The notes beneath the pieces are model-generated. The model saw nothing but the letters and a program-made list of their open reading frames with translations, did no database searches and had not been told where the DNA came from. A program made the position numbers and the translations under genes. Positions 55,507 through 64,000 of a DNA stretch of 64,000 nucleotides are shown in pieces; within the stretch, counting starts at the first letter, position 1; each line of letters begins with the position of its first letter. The stretch is from Gari tellinella (Eukaryota; Mollusca; Bivalvia; Cardiida; Psammobiidae), in NCBI GenBank assembly GCA_922989275.2, contig OV277856.1, forward strand, positions 81,177,038 to 81,241,037, in the 5' to 3' direction.

Positions 55507-55663
55507 CTCCAATTAACAACCCAGTTCAGGATTATGGTAATGGACACAAGTTGGACAAACTCCACATGCCCTATTCATATACAGCTCCTGGCAAGGAGTC
55601 AGAAGGCTACATCTATAGATCCAGCTTGTCAACCATTGCCTAGTACAGTCAAAGAAGTTACCT
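55507..55663 (+). CDS. Candidate internal exon, unrecognised
   Basis: A good acceptor (TACTTGTATTTCAG) and donor (CCT|GTAAGT) bound 157 bases. One frame is open throughout and contains DPACQPLPSTVKEVT. A second frame gives a plausible end, YGNGHKLDKLHMPYSY then GKESEGYIYRSSLSTIA, with a stop at 55641. I recognise neither and found no partner exon. It could be a non-coding RNA exon or chance. Confidence 0.3.
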
Positions 55664-56574
55664 GTAAGTATCAAGTATGGAGCAGAAGAGACAGTTTGGA
55701 TGGAATGAAGGAGTTGTGAGAGATAGTCAGATAAATTGTATCAGAGTGTTAAATAAGAAGAGTATTTTAAATAATAACGACTGCGTCTCAACCAAACCTT
55801 ATGTTGTGACAACTCGGTCATTTGAATAATCTCATACTCACAGAGATAATTGAAATATTCTAATTAGTAGTCACAACATTGGGTTTGGTGTGCATCAGGG
55901 GAAACATTTGTACTGTTCATTTTAATCACTCTTATATGGAGTCCATAGGAATGTATATGCGAGGGTTGTCCCAGTAAAGCATAGACTTTGCTTACACTTT
56001 ACTAATCTGACGTTCAATGGCCATAATATTCTACTGATACCTTGAGCCATTCAATTTCAATAAAATGGGTGAATGAAAATAAAATCCAATGTACAGTAGA
56101 TGATTATTATGCGTGATTCACAGAGCCATGGTAGGCGTATCCGGCACAACCCAGAAATTGCATAGAAAACCGCTACATGTATCTGTGCGTTCCATAAAGT
56201 GATATCATTCAAACTACACTAAAATCAAGCGCGACAAATTATCGTCTGCTTAACATGACATCATTATGACGTTATTACAGAAGATTTTGGTCGTTATCTT
56301 TATGAGAATAGCACATATTTGAATGTCATCCATCAGGAGTTCTTGTTTGAGAAAATGATGATGTTAGACAAAGAGAAAGCGTGCAGAACGGCGGCACACC
56401 TCTGTATACGCACCGGCTTTACGCCAACGGTCACATTTAATAAAGTAAAAAGCGCAGAGATATACGGCATTGTTTCTAAGAGCCTTATATTCAAGTTACA
56501 TGGCAGGTTTAGTGATGGATGGACAGATAGTTTATAGCGAGGATGCAGGGCTGCCATTTCTCCGGATTTTTCTT

Positions 56575-56680
56575 CCAACAGATGGAAACTTAAAACAAGC
56601 TGAAAGTAAAGAAATTTGCGCCTAAAGGCACATTCTGCTTTACTTTTTCAACCTGATTTAAGCATCACGTGTCTTAAAAA
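56575..56680. mobile_element. Hairpin MITE (type 3)
   Basis: AACTTAAAACAAGCTGAAAG and the inverse ...CAACCTGATTTAAGC flank GCGCCTAAAGGCACATTCTG. Confidence 0.7.
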
Positions 56681-57206
56681 CTAGAAACAGACCAAGGGAT
56701 AAAGGTATTTATCCTGTCACATGCCTATTTTCATGACGGATAAAGGGGTGACAGATAAACTTTGCTTTATTATGCTAGTTGGTCACATGACCGATGTTTT
56801 TATGTCAGTTGGTCACATGACCTGTAGCCGGAACTATTTTTACACAGAGACGCTCATTTTTCCCGCTGTTAGTAAAATTGTTCTAAAACTCTTATCAACA
56901 GAATCCTGACGTGTAACGACGCTTATTCGAAGTATTGTTGCAATCAAATGTTTGAGAGTACGCGCAACAAGTCGCTTGCTGCATTACTTCTATAATTGTC
57001 CACCTTTTAGATGTCCTGAGTAAAAATACACTAGATTGTTAAAGGTTTCAACGTTACCAGGATGTGATGTCACCGACGTCATCTATATAATAGCGCGCTT
57101 TCCTACAATAACATTTTTAGCTCTTTAGCGAGAATCTTAGAGCAAAAATGGCTCTAGTGCTAAAAAACCATTCTCTATATATTTTGATATTGTGACAAGG
57201 ATAAAT

Positions 57207-57350
57207 AGAATATTTGGTGACTAGCTTTGAATGAGAATTGTTATCTGGCTTGGCTTCTTAAAAATATCAGGTTCGCCTGCGGCTCACCAGATATATTCAT
57301 ACGCCTTGCCAGATAACATTTCTCATTCAAAGCTAGTCACCAAATATTCT
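57207..57350. mobile_element. 144-bp palindromic MITE
   Basis: The ends AGAATATTTGGTGACTAGCT and their exact inverse continue as TTGAATGAGAA and GTTATCTGGC arms. The centre is GCCTGCGGCTCACC. The outer 30 bases are perfect. Confidence 0.85.
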
Positions 57351-57424
57351 CTATAATCAGGAAAACTGGGCTTGAAAAATTTGAAATCTTAGGATTTTTT
57401 TATCAACTTATGGCAGGCATGAGG

Positions 57425-58635
57425 ACGTTAACCCTATTTTTAAAATTTAGACTCCTGTGACCTTGAACTTAGGGCCTGCGTTTAGGTTTCGAAATCTGCA
57501 TTTAGGTTTCGAAAAATGCCTTTAACTTCTATGTCCCTTGAGGTATTGCTTTCATAGTTGGTATGTATGTGTATATGGACAAGACCTTTACATGCGCAGA
57601 AAAATTTAGAGCCCTGTGACATTGACCTTGAACTTAGGGCCTGTGTTTAGGTTTAGAAAAATGCCTTTAACTTCTATGTCCTTTGAGGTATTGCTTTCAT
57701 AGTTGGTATGTATGTGTATATGGGCATGACCTTTTGATGCACAGAAACATTTAGACCCCTGTGACCTTGAACTAAGAGCCTGTGTTTAGGTTTCGAAATC
57801 TGCGTTTAAGTTTCGAAAATCCATTTAACTTCTATATCCTTTGAGGTATTGCTTTCATAGTTGGTATGTGTGTGTATATGGACAAGACCTTTCCATGCAC
57901 AGATAAATTTGGACCCTTGTGACCTTGAATTTAGGGCCTGTGTTTAGGTTTTGAAAAATGCCTTTTACTTCTATGTCCCTTGAGGTATTGCTTTCAGTTG
58001 GTTTATGTGTGTATATGGACAAGACCTTTCCAGGCACTGCAAAATTTAGACCCCTGTGACCTTGACTTTGAACTTAGGGCCAATGTTTAGTTTTCGAAAT
58101 CTGTGTTTTGGTTTTTCAATTTTTTTATTTCTCCTATGTCCATTGAAATATTCCTTTCATATTCAGTTGCATGTGTATATGGACAACATCTTTCCTTGCA
58201 TGCAAAATGTTTGAGCCCTCTGACCTTGACCTTGAACTAAGGACCCGCGTTTAGGTTTCAAAGTCTGCGTTTAGGTTTCTCAAAATTTCTTTAACTCATA
58301 TATCCATTGAGATATTTCTTTCATATTTGGCATGCATGTGTATATGGACACGATCTTTCCATGCATGCAAAAAAATTAGCCCAGTGTCCTTGACCTTGAA
58401 CTAAGGTCGCGAAAGGTTTAAGGTTTCGAAATCTGCGTTTAGGTTTCAAAAATGCTTATAATTCCTATGTCCCTTGAGGTGTTATTTTCATATTTGATTT
58501 GCCAGTGTATATGGACAAGACCTTTCCATGCAGGCAAAAAGGTTGACCTCTGTGACCTTGAGTGTGCTTTTAAGTTTCTAAAGGTGCCGGTGGCGAGCTT
58601 TGTTGTCTCTCTGACAACTCTTGTTGCTTTTGATT
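57425..58635. repeat. ~150-bp array (GTTTAGGTTTCGAAATCTGC)
   Basis: CTTGAACTTAGGGCCTG, GTTTAGGTTTCGAAA and GTATATGGACAAGACCTTTC recur about seven times. The right end GGTGGCGAGCTTTGTTGTC then TCTGACAAC carries a small hairpin. Confidence 0.85.
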
Positions 58636-58659
58636 TGACTCAAAAATTTTAAATGAAAA

Positions 58660-59060
58660 TTCCCAGTAACTGTAGAAAGTTATGAATTTGAACCTTTAAA
58701 TATTTGTTTAATATCGAAATGGCAACTCATTCAAACAAGGGAGGTTGTTCTGGGATGTGTCATAACAGAGTAATTGCCCTTGTTTTTATTAACTTGAAAC
58801 TTCCAATACTTGTTTAGTATCAAAATGGCAACTCATTACAACAAGGCAGGTAAGGCAGGCAAAGATATTGTCCTTGTTTTGACTTACTGTTTACTTTAAA
58901 TGGATATTATCATTGACTGTCAAAGGTATGAAATTCAAACTTGGAATATATGTACATGTACAGTACTTGTTCACTACCAAAAGAGTAATTCGTTACAACA
59001 AGGCAGCTAACTCTCTGATTGTTTTTGCAGATTTAGTACCCTTGTTTGACTTAGAATTTA
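58660..59060 (-). repeat. Inverted copy of the 21440-23065 repeat type
   Basis: AAATGGCAACTCATTCAAAC, CAAGGCAGG and TTGCCCTTGTTTTTATTAA match that array in reverse, in about three units. Confidence 0.7.
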
Positions 59061-59100
59061 CTTTTAATGGAATGTATATGCAGTTATCTATTCCTCTTAT

Positions 59101-59337
59101 ATGACCATACTAAGGCATTTAGGTCCAATTATGTTTGAGTTGTTGTTGCTTACAAACTTCTATGATCAAGAAAGCATCAAACACCCATACACATTCTTTA
59201 AGTTTGGAAAATGTAGCCATCTCAAGTATATGAAACTCGAGCGGCCAGCACCCGTTTGCGGTGCTCTCGTTATATTCAAATATTGTTCACACTCTAGCAT
59301 CTACAAATTGGAATGGATCTGGATTAAACTTGGATAA
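59101..59337 (+). repeat. Dispersed repeat shared with 20081-20280
   Basis: It matches the minus strand at 20100-20275 over ~140 bases. No selection for the shared reading frame is evident. Confidence 0.7.
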
Positions 59338-59784
59338 ACTGGATATGGTCATAAGTTCTTAGATCAAGACTTAGATGATGTGCTATAAGCAACACATTAA
59401 AATGTTTTTATTTTTTAACAGCTATAGTTTTTGATGGTGTCATTTTTATATAGCATTTTACATTGTATGATATTTTTTGCAGGATTTCTATCAACATACT
59501 AAAGCAGATCTGCTGTAAAGAAGATATGCAGAAAGATGTTAATTCTGCCTACTTGTATGAGCTTGAAGAAAAGAGGCAAGACAACTGCTGTTGAAGAAGA
59601 GCTTAAACAATTTCAGATTAGACAATTTAACCAACAGGAGGAATTAGATATAACTATTAAGAATGGAACTGTTGCAGATTCAAATTATTTTTTGAGCTTT
59701 TTGTAAAAATTGTTAAATCCAGTATCAAACAGTCACTCATCACCCTTTACTTCGAGTCCATAGCCTGTTTCTTGAGCTATTGAG

Positions 59785-60305
59785 GACAGGTAGCCACGTC
59801 AATCAGGTTAAGGTGAAGCGGACGGTGCATTGCGTTCAACCTGTTTAAAGCTACCAGCTAGCTGCTAGAATATAGAAGAAATTTTACTGGTGATACACAA
59901 TTATGACTGTGAATCCTTTATATGTAAAAAGATGTATCTATGGAGTAATTAATGGGTTAAATAGTTCAGCAGGAGCGCCTCTGCATTTAAAGACAGGTGG
60001 CAGCTTAAAGTAATGTAAAAGTTAAACAGAAAGCTTCACATTGTTTATCAGCCAACTGCCTTAACACAACATAATAAACATCGTTATAGGGGTCATATTA
60101 GAGAGGTATTACTGTATTTTGAACTTGGATAATTCATTTAGAATTAGTCATACCAGATGTACCATTTACAATTTTCTCCATAGTCAGAAGAGAGAATTGC
60201 CTGTATCCAATTAAGTATAAGGTAGACTATTGCATAGAGCAAGATGAAAGTAAAGCAGAAAGCTCCTTTCAACTTTACTGTCTTCTTGCTTCATGCTGCT
60301 GCATG
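59785..60305. repeat. Three degenerate type-3 hairpins
   Basis: Copies lie at about 59787-59862, 59992-60070 and 60236-60302, recognised by GACAGGTAGCC/GGTGGCAGCTTAAAG and AGAAAGCTCC. Confidence 0.55.
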
Positions 60306-60599
60306 TATTTAACATCAATAATACTCTCCATGGATAGCCATCAGCATGCGACCAGCACCTGTGTTAGTGTTAAAGTTGTGATACACTTTAAGCATAGCTT
60401 GGGTACTTTGAATACTGTTTTATGCAATTTGCAATAAAACTAGTTATATTAATATAATCTTCTGTTTTGAGTACTCCTACATCAGTAGATTGTTAACTTC
60501 CGGGACAAATGCATTGACTCATTCCCCCAAGAACCATCTAATGGTAAATTCCAGTTTCTGATAAAGTCAAAACCATTTTAAGCTTGTCTGTTTTGAAGA

Positions 60600-61430
60600 A
60601 ACTACAAGCTATTGTCATCACTTCGGCATCTGCGTTGTCATCGTAGGCGTTGTTGTTGTCCAAAATCTTAAAGTTAGCCATAACTTTAGAACTAAATATG
60701 ATACAGACTTCATATTTCGTATATGTACTTACTTTAAACAGATATTGAGCTCAGTAAAATTTGGGTCATTTCAAATAAAGGTCAAGGTCATTCAGAGGTA
60801 AACTAGAGTTGGTTTAATATTTGCCATAGCTTTGGAACTGCATGTGATAGAGACTTGACATTTGCCATATGTTTTCAAATGGAGAGGCTCATGTGTTCAA
60901 CACAACTAGAGTCATGTCAGACAAATGTAAAGTCATTAAAAGGTCAAATAGGATACTTCCCATAACTCTAAAATAACATGTGATACACACTTCGTATTTG
61001 GGTATCTGCACAACGCAAGAAGCTCCTGAGTTTAGTATAAGTTTGGCCATGGCAGACAAAGTTCAAGGTCATTCAGAGGTCAAATAGGTTGAATTAACAT
61101 TGCCTATTACTTTGGAACTGCATGTGACAAGAGACTTTACATTTGTCATTTATACGCAGCCTAAGTAGTTCTTGAGCTCGGTACACGTTTGGTAATGTCA
61201 TACAAAAGTCAATGTCATTTAGAGCCCCACAGTAGAATGTCAAACAAATAGTCAAGACAGACAAAGGCAATAAGAATACCTCACATCTTTGTTAATCTAT
61301 TAGGATAACAAAACAGTCAAACATCGGCGTTGACAAAGCAATAAGCTATTGTCATACTTTCAGCATCCACGTTGTACCAATCTGACGTTGGTCATAACTA
61401 CTGAACTATTAAATCTGCTAGCTTCATATT
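60600..61430. repeat. ~180-bp repeat units (GTCATTCAGAGGTCAAATAG)
   Basis: AAGGTCATTCAGAGGT, GGAACTGCATGTGA and GAGACTT-ACATTTG recur near 60790, 60940, 61070 and 61200. Confidence 0.7.
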
Positions 61431-61431
61431 A

Positions 61432-63020
61432 GCTCACCTTGCACGAAGTGCCAAGGTGAGCTATTGTGATCCCCATGTGTTCGTTCTCTGGGTCTGTCTG
61501 TCATGTGTCGTCAACTTTTTCTTCAAAGATTATATTGGAAACCACTGGGTCAATTTCTTCAAAAGTATATAGGATTGTTCCTTGAAGGGTACTCTCTAAG
61601 ATTTCCTTGAATGTAGGTCATCCAATCGAAATTGTGGTTGCCATGGAAACTAATTGAAAACAAAAACATTTAAAAATCTACTGGTCAGTATTGTAAATAA
61701 TAAAATTATTTTACACAACTGCCTAATGGTGACCCTCTGTCAGTTTTGAGCTCACCTGGCACGTAATGCCAAGGTAAACTATTTTGATCGTCCTCTGTCC
61801 TTCGTCGTTCGTCGTCAACAATTTCTTTAAACAACATCTCCTCTGAAACTACTGGATAGATTATACCAAACTTGGCTTGAATGACCCTTATATTGTCCTC
61901 TTTCAAAGTTGTACAAACATTTCCGGTCCGCTGCATATCTAGGTCATACGAGCTAAAAATAGATTTTTTCAATGAAAACTTAAAAAATCTTTTTGTCTGA
62001 AACCACAGTACCTAGAGCTTAGATATTTGGCACAAAGCATTGTCTTCAGGTCCTCTATCAAGAGTGTTCAAATTATGTCCCTTGGGTAAAAAATGACCCC
62101 GCGGGGGTCGTAATTTTACATAGAGTTATATAGTGAAATCTTCAAACATCTTTATCTCTGCGTTTAATATGGCCAGAGCTATGCTATTTGACATGATGAC
62201 ACTTCTAGAAGCCCCTAACCAATATTGTAAATATGGTTCCGGTCTGTTGCATATCTAGGTCACAGGAGATAAAAATAGATTTTTTCAATTAAATCTTCAA
62301 AAATCTTCTCGTATGAAACCACAGTACCTTGAGCTTAGATATTTGACACAATGCATCATCTACAGGTCCTCTATCAAGATTGTTCAAATTATTTGCCTGG
62401 GGTTTAAAATGACCCCGCCCCGGGGATCGTAATTTTACATAGAGTTATATAGTGAAATCTTCAAACATTTTTATCTCTGAAACTAATATGGCCAGAGCTT
62501 TCATGTTTGGCGTGATGACACTTATAGAAGCCCTTAACCAATATTGTTAATATGGTTCCGGTCAGTTGCATATCTAGGTCACAGGAGCTAAAAATAGATT
62601 TTTTCAATGAAAACTTAAAAATATCTTCTCGTCTGAAACCACAGTACCCTGAGCTTAGATATTTGGCACAAAGCATCATCTACAGGTCCTCTATCAAGTT
62701 TGTTCAAATTATGCCCCTTGGGTTCAAACTGCCAAGGCCCTAGGGGTCCAATTTTACATAGAGTTTACTGTTATGTAGTGAAATATTCTTCTCTGAAACC
62801 ACTATGGCAAGAGCTTTGATATTTAGCATAGTGACACTTTTAGATGTTCTTTACCAATATTGCTGAAATGGTTCAGGTCTGTTGCATATATGGGTCATAT
62901 TAGCTAAAAATAGATTTTTTTTAATGAAAAGTCTTCCTGTCTGAAACCATCCATGTAGAAAATATTTGACAGCACACTTAATTTTCAAGTTCATCAGCAA
63001 GATTTTTGAAATTATGTCTC
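61432..63020 (-). repeat. Hairpin-capped repeats with ~305-bp units
   Basis: Two left-hand caps, AGCTCACCTTGCACGAAGTG (61434) and GAGCTCACCTGGCACGTAAT (61749), each followed by a GTCTGTC or TTCGTCGTTCGTCGTC tract, precede three to four units with TGAAACCACAGTACC, GGTCCTCTATCAAGA, TTTTACATAGAGTTATATAG and AATATGGCCAGAGCT. The orientation is opposite to the array at 34000-34872. Confidence 0.8.
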
Positions 63021-63039
63021 TGGGGTAAACAAGAAATAT

Positions 63040-63660
63040 CTTTAAAAAAGATATTCAGCGGAATGAGTGATTGAACTAATGATATAGATGGGTGTGCAAA
63101 ATTGAATGAAATTGAGGTTTTCAAAGAATTGTAATATCTTGGATTAAAAAGCAAAACAATAAATTACAGTAACTTTCATGTAAAATATAGCTACTAAATG
63201 GTCTGTCCTCTACAATACTACCAAACAATAATTTAAACCGTATCCTGCTGCTCATAAGATATTTGCATAAATCGACTGTTCTATCAATGGAGTTTCTTAA
63301 AACAAAGATGTCATATTTAAAAATAGAAACATGCTGTCATAGCAATTGCAGACTCTTTGCACTAACAATTCATATTCAATTACAGTAACTTTTATTTAAA
63401 ATGCAAAACTATCATGTACAGAAAATTTAAAACAAAACAATTCTTTAAAAACCGTATCCTAGCTACTGGTAGGAGATCCTCACATTAATTTACTGTTCTA
63501 TCACTCTTAATTCATGAATGGAGTTTCTTAGAAAAAAATCTTAAAATAGAAGCATGATTGCATCAGCACAATCAGTCTGTGTCTCTAAATTTTACACTCA
63601 CCATTCATATCTGGGTAAACTGTAATTGTGCATAGACCAGCCTACAGGGCTCAAGATAAC
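63040..63660. repeat. Two ~240-bp tandem units
   Basis: AATTACAGTAACTTT, AACCGTATCCT, GACTGTTCTATCA and GGAGTTTCTTA recur in order in both units. Confidence 0.75.
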
Positions 63661-63706
63661 AGGGAGTAAACTGAACAAATCACATTTTTTCACTCATTTC
63701 AACACC

Positions 63707-63850
63707 AAACCCTATGGTGTTACTACTAATTTTGATCATCTCGAATAGACGATTTAAATTAGTAGTTCCACCATAGGGTTTAATGCAGAAATAAAGATTT
63801 TAAGTTTTGAAATACAACCCTTTTCTGGAGCCCTGGTTACTATCCAATCA
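63707..63850. repeat. Hairpin repeat shared with 39480-39612, inverted
   Basis: AAACCCTATGGTGTTACTAC and its inverse AGTTCCACCATAGGGTTT form the hairpin. The right flank AGAAATAAAGATTTTAAG then CCCTTTTCTGGAGC matches the other copy. Confidence 0.8.
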
Positions 63851-64000
63851 GCCCATTGAGTTTTAAGCATGTGGCTTTCAACCTTGATTTCTGTCTAGTT
63901 ATCATTGGTTAAGAATTTGCAAAATTTAAGGATCGGTCTAAATAGAAACCATTCAGCTCCGCTGAAAAATGATCCCACCCCAGGGGTCATGTGACCTTGT

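Noticed and set aside
56319..56578. Overlapping frames on both strands near 56.3-56.6 kb
   Set aside because: Neither matches a known family, there are no convincing splice sites, and the region runs into a type-3 MITE.
57060..57165. CRE plus TATA promoter before an ATG at 57149
   Set aside because: The ATG opens only 15 codons and no donor follows. The motif cluster alone is not enough.
20081..59337. A ~45-residue frame shared by 20081-20278 (minus) and 59101-59337 (plus) as a conserved gene
   Set aside because: Comparing the two, only about two of thirteen differences are silent, so there is no sign of purifying selection on the protein. It is kept as a dispersed repeat.

Overview
The window looks like an AT-rich metazoan nuclear contig, most likely from a bivalve mollusc. 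The evidence is two SINEs of kinds known from bivalves (a V-SINE-like copy at 4587-4880 and a Meta-domain-like copy at 51217-51485), dense palindromic MITEs flanked by TTAA, tandem-bodied dispersed repeats of molluscan style, and a spliced gene with small exons and repeat-filled introns. There are no bacterial operons, ribosome binding sites, rRNA genes or CRISPR arrays. Species cannot be decided from the sequence alone.

The one clear host gene lies on the minus strand from 37661 down to 24688. Five exons (37494-37661, 35700-35815, 33213-33349, 26111-26295, 24688-24765) join in frame into a 227-residue DJ-1/PfpI (Hsp31-like, class I glutamine-amidotransferase-like fold) protein with an intact Cys-His nucleophile pair. 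Four introns of about 1.3, 6.9, 2.4 and 1.7 kb (left to right) hold nearly all the repeats of that third of the window, including a ~2.5 kb satellite of 52-bp units. Weaker host-gene candidates are a first coding exon behind a TATA box (752-778, plus) and an isolated exon-like block (55507-55663, plus).

Left part (1-24 kb): a LINE endonuclease-domain relic, an array of ~140-bp units, a V-SINE-like element, palindromic MITEs, a LINE 3' end abutting a TA-flanked MITE, a mariner fossil, and a dispersed repeat hosting two insertions: a 5'-truncated LINE (12902-13668) and a 5.8-kb element with ~180-bp inverted termini and a TAA target duplication (13890-19722). An array of ~155-bp units closes this part (21440-23065).

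Centre (24-38 kb): the DJ-1/PfpI gene and its introns. Right part (38-64 kb): hairpin MITEs in most kilobases, a hAT-like non-autonomous element with a perfect 8-bp target duplication (41964-42554), another LINE 3' end, and at 51.2-53.0 kb a cluster made of a SINE, a miniature LTR retrotransposon (TRIM) whose LTRs each carry a tRNA-like gene, and an element whose inverted ends are built from short repeats. Several tandem-bodied repeats then run to the end.

The most interesting unexplained structures are the TRIM with tRNA-like LTRs, the 5.8-kb TAA-flanked element with no recognised protein, and a hairpin 'cap' shared by otherwise unrelated tandem-bodied repeats.
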